Shown here: piece by piece, positions 1 to 9,200 of the stretch | How positions within the stretch are numbered: position 1 is the stretch's first letter | Layout: each line of letters starts with the position of its first letter | Assembly: GCF_013248905.1 (NCBI RefSeq) | Contig: NZ_JABRVS010000001.1 | Location: 2,976,001 to 3,040,000, forward strand | Source: Shewanella sp. VB17 | GTDB taxonomy: Bacteria > Pseudomonadota > Gammaproteobacteria > Enterobacterales > Shewanellaceae | Reading direction: 5' to 3' | DNA: 64,000 nt | Position numbers and translations under genes: made by a program | Notes under the pieces: model-generated | What the model was told of the DNA's origin: nothing | What the model saw: only the letters and a program-made list of their open reading frames with translations | Databases searched by the model: none

Positions 1-1299
1 CCTGAGCAGTTTGAACGTAAACTTGCTGCCGCATTAATGACCGCCTTTGCTTCGCCTTCAGGCCCAGTACATTTAAGCATTCCTTTAGATATATTTCGCA
101 GCCCTACCCCCCTTAATAGAGAAAGATTTGATATTAGGACTCTACTGAATAAGCCTTCTTTAATGGATAACGTCGCACTCGATGAATTGATGTTGGAATT
201 AACGCCTGATAAAAATATTGTGTTTGTCATTGGAGAAGGGGCAAGTGAAGCAATTGGGTCCATATTAGCGACGGCGCATTTACTGGGGGCAACTTTGCTC
301 ACCACCCCCCATGGAAAAGGACTGATCAGCGCTTATCATCCAAAATTTAAAGGGATCATAGGCTTTGCTGGTCATCAGAGCGCTGTCGACTGTTTACATG
401 ATCAATCATTAGACACCATTGTTTGTATTGGTACCGTACTGAGTGAATGGGCATGTACCCGCGAATTATTGCTCAATTCGAAGGTCATACATATTGATGA
501 GCAAGAGGCTAACTTTATCCATACCACCATGGCTAAAATACATGTCAGAGGACGTATTTTAACCGTGTTTGATCGCCTCTATAAAGCATTAGTTCAACAA
601 TATGAACTCCCTTTACCTTCAAGTTATGTGCTCGATCCCACCCAGCGCTTTTTTACTCTCGATGATGAAGCGGCGTTTTTAGACTGTAAAAAACCAATCA
701 CTCCGCCACGATTAATGCACGACTTGACCGAGTTGTTCCCACCTGATACCCGTTATCTCGCCGATACTGGAGCCAGTTTTGCGTGGGCTATTCATTATCT
801 TCACCCATTTGATCGTCGTATGCAGGGAGATCGTGATGCCAGAGGCGGACTGTTCCGTGCTTGCCTCGAATTTGCTTCCATGGGCTGGGCAATAGGCTGT
901 GCCGTGGGGGTCGCACTGGCAGAGCCAAATCAGCCGGTGGTTTGCATTACTGGCGATGGCAGCATGTTAATGAGTGGTCAAGAACTCACGGTAGCAGTAC
1001 AGCATAAACTCCCCATCATTTTTGTGATCCTTAACGATTCGTCATTGGGCATGGTCAAACAGGGGCAAAAACTGAATCATGCTGGCGCGATAGGCACAGC
1101 ATTACCTTATGTCGACTTTGCCGCCTTTGCCGCTTCGATGGGGGCTGCAAGCTACCGTATTGAGTCCACAGAAGACATGCATTTACTGCCTATTCGACAA
1201 ATTTGTCAATCTCAGGGGCCAACGTTACTCGATGTGTATATCGACATTGATGCCGTTGCGCCTATCTCAGCACGCATAAAACAACTCAGTAATGGTTAA
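1..1299 (+). CDS. ThDP-dependent acetolactate-synthase-like enzyme, 5' end outside window
   Basis: The reading frame is open from base 1 and continues upstream of the window; about 432 C-terminal residues are present out of roughly 550 usual for the family. Visible family marks are the end of the N-terminal Pyr domain (GPVHLSIP, bases 64-87), a central domain, and a C-terminal PP domain with the ThDP/Mg motif GDGSMLMSGQEL starting near base 952 and NDSSLGMV near 1036. This fits the acetolactate synthase / benzoylformate decarboxylase / oxalyl-CoA decarboxylase superfamily, which makes or breaks C-C bonds next to a carbonyl. The catalytic N-terminal Glu is outside the window, so the reaction cannot be assigned. 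The gene ends 24 bases before a citrate-synthase-like gene and appears to share its operon. The family is clear; the substrate is unknown. Confidence 0.85.
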   Translation, partial: PEQFERKLAAALMTAFASPSGPVHLSIPLDIFRSPTPLNRERFDIRTLLNKPSLMDNVALDELMLELTPDKNIVFVIGEGASEAIGSILATAHLLGATLLTTPHGKGLISAYHPKFKGIIGFAGHQSAVDCLHDQSLDTIVCIGTVLSEWACTRELLLNSKVIHIDEQEANFIHTTMAKIHVRGRILTVFDRLYKALVQQYELPLPSSYVLDPTQRFFTLDDEAAFLDCKKPITPPRLMHDLTELFPPDTRYLADTGASFAWAIHYLHPFDRRMQGDRDARGGLFRACLEFASMGWAIGCAVGVALAEPNQPVVCITGDGSMLMSGQELTVAVQHKLPIIFVILNDSSLGMVKQGQKLNHAGAIGTALPYVDFAAFAASMGAASYRIESTEDMHLLPIRQICQSQGPTLLDVYIDIDAVAPISARIKQLSNG

Positions 1300-1323
1300 A
1301 ATGGATAGAAACAAGGAGTACAA

Positions 1324-2190
1324 ATGAAATCCCAACAGGAAATGGAGCCCATTACGACAGAGATCTGGCAAGAGATCCCCGATGAGCATGATCCTTTCGT
1401 GGCTAAAACCTGTGTGTGTGCCGGATTTAATGTTTTTGAAGATATGCTCGGTAAAGCCAGCTGGATAGAGTATCTGTATTTATTGTTTCAGCAGCAACAG
1501 CCAAGCCCTTATCAAGCCAGACTATTAAACGATTTGGCCGTCGCCATTGCCAATGCAGGCCCCAGAGATCACAGCGTCCAAGCAGCGATGTCAGCAGCGG
1601 CGGGAGGATCAACCTTTGCATCTTGTTTAATGGCGGCACTTGCCGTAGGGGCTGGACAACTCAATGGAGGTCAGGAGATTTACCATGCCGTCACCATGTG
1701 GCAGCGATGTAGTCAAGATCTTGCCCTGTGGCAGCATATGCTAACGAAAAAGACGTATCTGCATTTCCAATTGGAAAACAATGGTCATGATCACAGTACT
1801 TGGCCAACCTTAACCCATGCACCTGGATTTTCCCTCCACGGACTTCACTGTGCAGCACCAACCCTGCAAACCCTTGAACATTTAGCCAATATCACTGATG
1901 CGCCGACAGAATCGACTCTCAGCTGGCTGTTATTGCATCGGCACGCATTAGAGCAAGCCTGTCAGCGACCGCTGAGTATGACGGGCATCGTTGCGGCCAC
2001 CTTTACTCAGCTAGCACTCGACCCACAGCAATCAGAGCTGCTTTATTTACTGCTGCGTTTACCCGGCGCAGCCGCTCATGCACTTGAGCAACATAGACGC
2101 GGGTGGCGAGATTATCCTTTTCATCCACAAGGCATTAAATTAATGGAAAGCGGATCCATGAGCCCAGTGCAAAGGAAGATTGATGAATAA
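1324..2190 (+). CDS. Citrate synthase / citryl-CoA lyase-fold protein A (degenerate)
   Basis: 288 residues, preceded by AAGGAG seven bases before ATG. The size matches short citryl-CoA-lyase-type proteins rather than full citrate synthase (about 370-430). Family-like segments are a Ser/Ala-rich helix (residues 86-100), GAGQLNGG (109-116) where citrate synthases have G-P-x-H-G-G, GFSLHGLH (168-175) where G-F-G-H is usual, and a C-terminal RLPGAAAHALEQ...WRDYPF (245-266) typical of the large-domain end. By eye, the first catalytic His is Asn114 and the catalytic Asp is Thr220. The protein may be a non-catalytic partner or have a changed reaction. The next gene starts inside the last codons, so the two products are probably made together. 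The fold assignment is fairly sure; activity is uncertain. Confidence 0.65.
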   Translation: MKSQQEMEPITTEIWQEIPDEHDPFVAKTCVCAGFNVFEDMLGKASWIEYLYLLFQQQQPSPYQARLLNDLAVAIANAGPRDHSVQAAMSAAAGGSTFASCLMAALAVGAGQLNGGQEIYHAVTMWQRCSQDLALWQHMLTKKTYLHFQLENNGHDHSTWPTLTHAPGFSLHGLHCAAPTLQTLEHLANITDAPTESTLSWLLLHRHALEQACQRPLSMTGIVAATFTQLALDPQQSELLYLLLRLPGAAAHALEQHRRGWRDYPFHPQGIKLMESGSMSPVQRKIDE

Positions 2191-3064
2191 TACATTCAGA
2201 ACGTTTCAGGCAGATCCCCCCCACACATTGGCAGCTTGGGAGGAAAATTGGACAACAGAACTCGGTGCATGGTACCCAGGCGAGCGCGTGGTATTTCGTG
2301 GGCAAGACATGCATAAAGATTTAGCGGCACTGCCTTGGATGGGACTTTTACTCTATGGGATCACAGGCAAGGTGCCGAACAGTCGACAGATCCGTTTATT
2401 TGATGGGATCTGGGCCCTTGCGGCCAGTTTTCCCGATCCAAGGCTGTGGAATAATCGCATTGGCGCATTAGCAGGAACCGCTCGCAGCTCGACAACTCTG
2501 GGAGTCGGTGCTGGTATTGCCGTGTCTGAAGCCGTCATTTATGGTTACCAACCCCTCATGGCCGCCATGGAGTCACTACTGGCCATTTCGCATCAATTAC
2601 AGCAAGAGCAAATGAGCCTGAGGGATATTTTACAAAAAAAACTGACCGCACAACATGCCAGTTTGACGAAACCTGCAAGCGGGAAAAATCGTTCTGTTGC
2701 ACAACTCCCAGGTTATGGGCGCCCTATTGCTGCCCGTGATGAGCGGATCGAGCCATTAATGACGTTAGCCGCAGAGCTTGGATTCGATAAAGGCCCCATG
2801 CTCACGCTCGCCTTTACCATAGAACAAACACTGGCCGATATGGGCCAAACACTGCAAATGAATGTCGTGGGACTCATGGCAGGCTTCAGTGCTGATCAAG
2901 GCCTAACCCCTCGCGAACACTACGAGTATGGGGTACTGTGTTTTAGCGCTGGGATCTTACATTGCGCAATCGATGCGGCTAAACATCCGGCGGCGGCTTT
3001 CTTTCCACTGCGTTGTACTCGGATCCATTACATCGGCCCAACATCACGGCAATGGCAATCGTAG
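2183..3064 (+). CDS. Citrate synthase / citryl-CoA lyase-fold protein B (degenerate)
   Basis: 293 residues from the ATG at 2183 (GGAAG six to nine bases upstream); a TTG at 2180 is also in frame. It overlaps the stop of the preceding paralogue by eight bases, which suggests translational coupling. Citrate-synthase-like landmarks are RIGALAGTARSS (92-103), PGYGRPIAARDER (176-188), MNVVGLMAG (226-234) and FFPLR...IHYIGPTSR (273-289). Compared with the family, the second catalytic His of G-F-G-H is Arg180, the catalytic Asp of N-V-D is Val229, and no His-Gly-Gly is found near 110-121. Protein A keeps other parts of the fold, so the pair could form a heterodimer. No database comparison was possible. 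Confidence 0.65.
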   Translation: MNNTFRTFQADPPHTLAAWEENWTTELGAWYPGERVVFRGQDMHKDLAALPWMGLLLYGITGKVPNSRQIRLFDGIWALAASFPDPRLWNNRIGALAGTARSSTTLGVGAGIAVSEAVIYGYQPLMAAMESLLAISHQLQQEQMSLRDILQKKLTAQHASLTKPASGKNRSVAQLPGYGRPIAARDERIEPLMTLAAELGFDKGPMLTLAFTIEQTLADMGQTLQMNVVGLMAGFSADQGLTPREHYEYGVLCFSAGILHCAIDAAKHPAAAFFPLRCTRIHYIGPTSRQWQS

Positions 3065-3118
3065 CATACCGAGTTGGATAACCAGTATTGGTTGTTACCC
3101 TTCGGTATAAGGATGAAT

Positions 3119-5260
3119 ATGAAACAACACATTAAATGCGGCTCACAGATGCTAATGTTAAGCTTGTTAGTTGCTGCGAACTTAGTGCAAGCCCAAACAC
3201 TGAGTGAGAATATTGAAGAGGATGAATTACTAGACCTTTATGGCGATACTGAAATGATTGCCATCGCCACTGGCAATCTGCAGACGACAGCTAAAGCCCC
3301 GGCCGTCGCAACGGTTATCAGTGCACGGGATATTCAAATCAGCGGCGCCACGGATCTCGATGAGCTACTTGAAACCGTTCCAGGACTTCATGTCAGCCGT
3401 AGTGCGTTAGGTTATAACCCTATTTATACCTTCCGTGGTATACAGTCTGCTTATAATCCACAAGTGTTGGTATTAATTAATGGCATTCCTATCAGTAATT
3501 TATTTCAAGGTGATCGCAGTTTGATTTGGGGGGGAATGCCAGTTAACGCCATAAAAAGAATCGAAGTGATCCGCGGTCCAGGCTCAGCCCTTTATGGTGC
3601 CGATGCTTTTGCTGGCGTGATCAACATTGTGACGCTTTCTGGTCATGACATCTCTGAAAATGAATTCGGCGTCAGACTCGGCAGTTTTGATACCCAAGAT
3701 GCGTGGGCAAAAATAGGCTTTGATTGGCAAGATTTCAGTGTCGGTTTAGTGCTTGAGATCCACAACACTGACGGGCAGGATGAAGTGATTGATTTAGATC
3801 GCCAATCTTTGCTTGATGCTATCACGGGAACTCAAGTGTCCAATGCCCCCGGCAGCGTCAGTTTATCCCGTGAAAATATTGATGCTCGTTTGGATATCAC
3901 CAATGGCCATTGGCAGCTTCGCAGCGGCATGCAGCTTAGGCGTGATTGGGGCAATGGCGTAGGAGGGGCTGAATCACTCGACCCTAGTAATCGTTGGAAA
4001 AGCAATCGATACAATGCCGATTTAACGTATCGCAATGATGAACTGGCAGACTTTTGGGATCTTCAAGCACAAATGAGCTATTTGCAAACCAGTATTGAAA
4101 CCGACAATGATCTGCGTCTTTTCCCTGCCGGCAGTGACTTGAGCCTTCTTGGTTTAGGGGGCGTGTATCCAGATGGATTAATTGGCAACCCAGAATCTTT
4201 CGAACGTCATTATCGCGGCAATTTAACCGCAATATATTCAAGGCTTGAGCAACATCAACTTCGTTTTGGCTTAGGGTATACATTTAGCGATCTGTATAAA
4301 GTGAAAGAAAGTAAGAATTTCGGCCCCGATCCCATCACAGGTAGCATGTTACCCCCTGGCAGCCCTGTTGTCGATGTCAGTGATTCACCCTATGTATATA
4401 TGAATGAAGGCGACAGAACCAATATTTATGCCTATGTCCAAGATGTCTGGTATTTAGCGGATGATTGGGAGCTAACCACAGGTTTACGTTTTGATGACTA
4501 TTCTGATTTTGGCAATAGCACCAACCCTAGGTTGGCATTGGTGTGGTCAACGAGCCAAAAACTCACAACCAAAGCGCTATACGGTCAAGCTTTTCGAACC
4601 CCTTCTTTTGCAGAAACCCAAGCCATTAATAATCCGGTTGTGTTAGGCAATCCAGACTTGGCACCTGAAACACTCGCCAGTTACGAATTGGCTTTTGATT
4701 ATCGCGCCACAACGGATCTTAAATTAGCGTTGAACCTATTTTATTATGACTGGCAAGATATTATCAAGTTTACTCAAGATGAAAATGGCAGCACTAAAAC
4801 AGCTAAAAATATGGGCCATCAAACAGGCAAAGGAATTGAGCTTGACATGGATTGGGCCATAAGCGAACGCTGGAAAGTGAACGCCAATTATGCCTGGCAA
4901 GAATCCATCGATGAGTCCACCAATAACAAGATAGCACTGGTGCCTGAAAGCCAACTCTATTTAGCGCTCGATTGGGCCATCACTCACAACATCAGCTTGC
5001 ATAATCAAGTTAATTGGATCATGTCTCGAGCACGAGAGCCTTATGACAATCGTGACCAGATAGCAGATTATGCCGTGCTCGACATAACACTGCACTATGA
5101 ATCGACATCGGGAGGCTGGGGGGCGGATATCATCATGCGCAATGTCACTGATAGTGATGCCCGTGAGCCGAGCGTCTGGTCGATACCACAGGCGTCAATC
5201 CCCAATGATCTCCCTCTTGAAGGAAGAAATATGTATGCCCAGCTCTATGTTAAGTTTTAA
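3119..5260 (+). CDS. TonB-dependent outer-membrane receptor
   Basis: 713 residues from the ATG at 3119, chosen because AAGG lies six bases upstream and a clean signal peptide (MKQHIKCGSQ... cleaved after VQA near residue 26) begins there; a longer frame back to a TTG at 3074 is less likely. The plug domain is seen as SGATDLDELLETVPGLHV, TFRGI, RIEVIRGPGSALYGADAFAG and INIVT; the C-terminal barrel carries RLALVW, ALYGQAFRTPSF, NPDLAPE and ends in an aromatic residue (YVKF), as outer-membrane barrels do. Receptors of this family import ferric siderophores, cobalamin or other scarce ligands using TonB energy. The ligand is not evident. It lies 54 bases after the citrate-synthase-like pair and five bases before a periplasmic binding protein gene. 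Confidence 0.92.
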   Translation: MKQHIKCGSQMLMLSLLVAANLVQAQTLSENIEEDELLDLYGDTEMIAIATGNLQTTAKAPAVATVISARDIQISGATDLDELLETVPGLHVSRSALGYNPIYTFRGIQSAYNPQVLVLINGIPISNLFQGDRSLIWGGMPVNAIKRIEVIRGPGSALYGADAFAGVINIVTLSGHDISENEFGVRLGSFDTQDAWAKIGFDWQDFSVGLVLEIHNTDGQDEVIDLDRQSLLDAITGTQVSNAPGSVSLSRENIDARLDITNGHWQLRSGMQLRRDWGNGVGGAESLDPSNRWKSNRYNADLTYRNDELADFWDLQAQMSYLQTSIETDNDLRLFPAGSDLSLLGLGGVYPDGLIGNPESFERHYRGNLTAIYSRLEQHQLRFGLGYTFSDLYKVKESKNFGPDPITGSMLPPGSPVVDVSDSPYVYMNEGDRTNIYAYVQDVWYLADDWELTTGLRFDDYSDFGNSTNPRLALVWSTSQKLTTKALYGQAFRTPSFAETQAINNPVVLGNPDLAPETLASYELAFDYRATTDLKLALNLFYYDWQDIIKFTQDENGSTKTAKNMGHQTGKGIELDMDWAISERWKVNANYAWQESIDESTNNKIALVPESQLYLALDWAITHNISLHNQVNWIMSRAREPYDNRDQIADYAVLDITLHYESTSGGWGADIIMRNVTDSDAREPSVWSIPQASIPNDLPLEGRNMYAQLYVKF

Positions 5261-5265
5261 AGTCA

Positions 5266-6213
5266 ATGATAATGGCAAAGCAGTACTTTAACAGGCGAAT
5301 ACTCCGTATTTTCCTCACCGTTTGTGGGCTATTAACCCTCACGGATGCGCGTGCATCCTCCAATCCTATTGCTGTGCTTTACCCTGAGATAAGAGAGCCT
5401 TACAATCAAATTTTTGTCAATATTACCTCAGGTATCGAAGCTGAATATGGCGCTCAGGTTAAGGTGTTTAAATTAACCAACAGTACCCCTATTAATGACG
5501 TCAACAAATGGCTAGCTAGGCATCAAATATCAAGCGTTATCACCTTAGGCAATAAAGGGTTATCTATCGCTAAGCAACTAAAAAAGGACATAACGGTGAT
5601 TGTGGGTGCAGTGAAAATGGCTGCCAAGCCCGGTGAACTTAATGGGATCTCGATGTTTCCCTCCCCTAAAACCGTCATGCAAGAAATGAGTTCGTTAGTG
5701 CCTAACATCAATAAAGTCCATTTTATATTACACCCAAATAAACAACAGTGGTTGCAGCCTTGGATAACATCAGCAGAGGCTGTGGGGATCACGCTAATGT
5801 TACATAAAGCAAAAGATTTAGCGGAATCAGCCACTCAGTATCGAGACTTACTTAAGACTCTGGATCACAAGACAGAAGCGTTATGGTTAGTGTCCGATCA
5901 GGCGATTATGGACCCTGCCATCATGGCAAATATTTTAGAACAGGCTTGGGAAAAAAACTTAACCGTTTTCTCTAATAGTCTGGCTGATGTTAAACGTGGC
6001 GCCCTATTTGCTATGTATCCAGATAATCATGCCATGGGAAAAAGTTTGGCTAAACTCTTGAGCAAAACTTTACTTCATCCCAATGATCCACCAGCGGTGA
6101 TCTTACTCACAGACACCTTAATTGCGATAAATCAACGCACAGCTAAGCATCTTGGTTTATATTTTAATAAGGCAAAGCAACAAGATTTTGGTCTTGTTTA
6201 TCCATTGCGGTAA
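5266..6213 (+). CDS. ABC-type periplasmic substrate-binding protein (TrpX-like family)
   Basis: 315 residues with an N-terminal signal segment (hydrophobic FLTVCGLLTLTDARA) followed by a two-lobed binding-protein fold. Family marks are IAVLYPEIREPYNQIF, a repeat of alternating strand/helix units, and VFSNSLADVKRGALFAMYPD near residue 235-254, as in the uncharacterised ABC substrate-binding family (PF04392 type). A second ATG lies at 5272. No permease or ATPase gene is adjacent; the neighbours are a TonB receptor (five bases upstream) and a hybrid histidine kinase (34 bases downstream). Inference: the protein probably presents a ligand to the kinase sensor domain, or hands it to a transporter encoded elsewhere. 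Confidence 0.8.
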   Translation: MIMAKQYFNRRILRIFLTVCGLLTLTDARASSNPIAVLYPEIREPYNQIFVNITSGIEAEYGAQVKVFKLTNSTPINDVNKWLARHQISSVITLGNKGLSIAKQLKKDITVIVGAVKMAAKPGELNGISMFPSPKTVMQEMSSLVPNINKVHFILHPNKQQWLQPWITSAEAVGITLMLHKAKDLAESATQYRDLLKTLDHKTEALWLVSDQAIMDPAIMANILEQAWEKNLTVFSNSLADVKRGALFAMYPDNHAMGKSLAKLLSKTLLHPNDPPAVILLTDTLIAINQRTAKHLGLYFNKAKQQDFGLVYPLR

Positions 6214-6247
6214 CGGCCATAACGGTTGAGTTAATAAGGAAATTGAT

Positions 6248-9200
6248 ATGCCAGTCATAAAAAGAGTCTCTGCATTCTTACTCGTCAAGCTCAGTTTTAG
6301 GCAACAGCTTACCTATACCTTTACTTTAGGCATTATATTATTAGCCATCATCACTTCCCTTATTACCGCCAGCACCTCACTCAAAACCATTGAACAGAGC
6401 ATGATAGAGGAAGGCCATAAGATAGCCCTAAATCTAGCTCGCCAAAGTACCCTCGCCCTGCTTTATCACAGTGAAGAGGCCGCTACAGAAGCGGCAGATA
6501 ACAGCTTAGGATTTCCAGATATCGTCGGTGCCTCACTGTTCACCACCGACAATCACCCCCTTTTATTAGCTGGCATCCCCATTATTGCTAAGCACAACAA
6601 CGTAGTGGTCTCCACTGATGGCATTAGTACCAGAGAAAATGACCAATTTTGGGATTTCTCCCTACCCGTTTATTCTGGTCGTGCGGTCGATCCAGACACC
6701 CACTCACCTTTTACCACCGATAAAATTGATAAAACAGCACCTGAACATATTGGCTATGTTCACGTCATTAAAAGCAAGCTAAATCTCGATGCGATGAGTC
6801 GAGATATATTGCTGACGAACCTTATCACCTCGAGTTTACTGGCCTTATTACTGCTAATATTTTTGCTTTGGTTAACCAATAGGGTCACCAGGCCCATTAA
6901 ATCTCTATCAGATCGAATGCTAGAAGCTGAGAATGGTCAATACGACATACGAGCAGAGCTGCAAGGCCCAAGCGATATTATTCACATGGAAAAAGCATTT
7001 AATACCATGATGGATGAATTACAAGCCCGTCAACAGGAACTCGAACGTGCAAGAGACAGCGCACTGGCATCAGCTCTGCTCAAAGGGCAATTTGTTGCCA
7101 GTGTGAGTCATGAATTACGTACGCCCATGAACAGCATACTCGGTATGATGGAGTTGATCTCAAACCTAGGTGTGCAACTTAAAGCGCAGCATTACCTAAA
7201 AATAGCCAGAAGCTCAGGTGAACATCTGCTGAGGTTAATTAACGATATTCTCGATTTCAGTAAATTAGAGTCAGCTAAAGTGCAACTGCATCTCGACAGC
7301 GTTAATATCGCAACACTTGTACAAGATGTCATCGAACTACTGAGCGTACAAGTACAAGGAAAACACTTGTTACTTGGTGCTGAACTCGACCCTAGATTAC
7401 CACTAACCGTACAAGCCGATCCTGATCGATTGAGTCAAATTTTGATTAACCTTGTGGGCAATGCCATCAAATTTACCGAATATGGCTGTTTATCGATTCA
7501 TGTCACTGTTTTAGAGGTAAATACACAACATATACAGTTAAAATTTGAAGTCATGGATACAGGAATAGGCATTAAAAAGTCACAACAACGTGCCATTTTC
7601 CAAGCCTTTACTCAGGCTGATAGTTCTACCACTCGTCTCTATGGTGGCACGGGATTAGGACTGGCTATATCGCGTCAACTGGTGGGGTTAATGGGCGGTG
7701 AAATGGGAGTAGAAAGCCAAGTAGACAGTGGCAGTAATTTTTGGATGACCCTAACTCTCAACTGCGATCCATATCGAGGACAAGGTGCCCAGCAAGGTCT
7801 ATCTCCTGCAAGCCCTAAGGTATTAATCTTAAAAAATGACGCTAACATACCCACTATACATGAAAAATTAACAACGCTTGGATACGAACTTACCCTTGTC
7901 AATAACATGGACCAAGCGTTAGAAAAACTCTATCAAGTCACCGCGAACTTACCGGCTTACTCACTCTTTATTATTTATAACGCAGAGACGCATCATAATG
8001 CTAACGCATATCAGGCGCTCAGCAACATACCGACCAACGAGCAACCCCCAACAATCATCATGACGCCCCAATGGCGACAGCCTCAGCCTACCCAATCAAA
8101 ACGGTATTATTTGCCTCTTGAATTAAGTGATAAACAACTCCTTGCGGCCATCACCTCACTTTTATCTCATTCGCCAAGTGACGCATTCGCATCAAACATG
8201 CCAATTGAAGAGTTAGATACGAGCTTACAAATAGAACACAGTAAGGGGGACATTTTAGTCGTCGAAGACAATAAATCCAATCAATATGTTGTCATTGCTA
8301 TGCTGGAAAAGCTGGGCTATCTGCCTATCATCGCCTCCAACGGTCAAGAGGCATTGCAATTGTTACCCGATCCCGACATCAAAATGATTTTTATGGATTG
8401 TCATATGCCCATTATGGATGGCTACGAAGCCACCCAAAAAATTAGGCAAGGTGAACTTGATGGTGAACATCTTCCCATTATCGCCATGACAGCCGATGTC
8501 AGTGAGAGTGACAAAGAGCACTGTTTAAAAATTGGCATGGATGATTTTCTCGCTAAGCCTGTCAGTGTCGCCTCATTAAAAAGTAAACTGGATAAATGGC
8601 ACCAATCGGCAAGCGCTAACAATAAATCAAGCCTAATGTCTGACAGTGAAAGTGATCAAAATACTTCGTTAATGGCGCATCCACCTGAAGATCAGCAAGC
8701 GAGCGTCGACCACTCGGTCATGGAACACTTGCGTCAACAAACAGGCAAAACCTTTATTCTGTTGGTCCGTGCATATTTGGAAGACACGCCACAAAGTATC
8801 ATCCAATTACAAGCCGCAATAGAAGAGCAAGATAGTAAAAAAATACGCGATTTAAGCCACCTTATTAAAGGAAGTTCAGCCACATTGGGCGCTAATGGAC
8901 TCGCCGCTATCTCAAATACACTACAAATCGCCGCCGATGAGCAAACTCAAGCCATACAACGCAACTTGCTTCATCAACTCAAACAAGATTTTATTCAGGT
9001 TGTAGCCTCGTTAAATGATGAGGTCAATGGGGTCAGCAATCAACAATCCCCTGAGGTGGACAAGGTCATCCCTTCGAAAAATGTCACACCGGGGCATCCC
9101 TATGTATTAATTGTTGATGATGATAGAAGCACCAGATTAAGCCTTAAGGGCTGTCTAGAACAAGATAATTACTACATTGAAGAAGCAGCTAATGGCGCAA

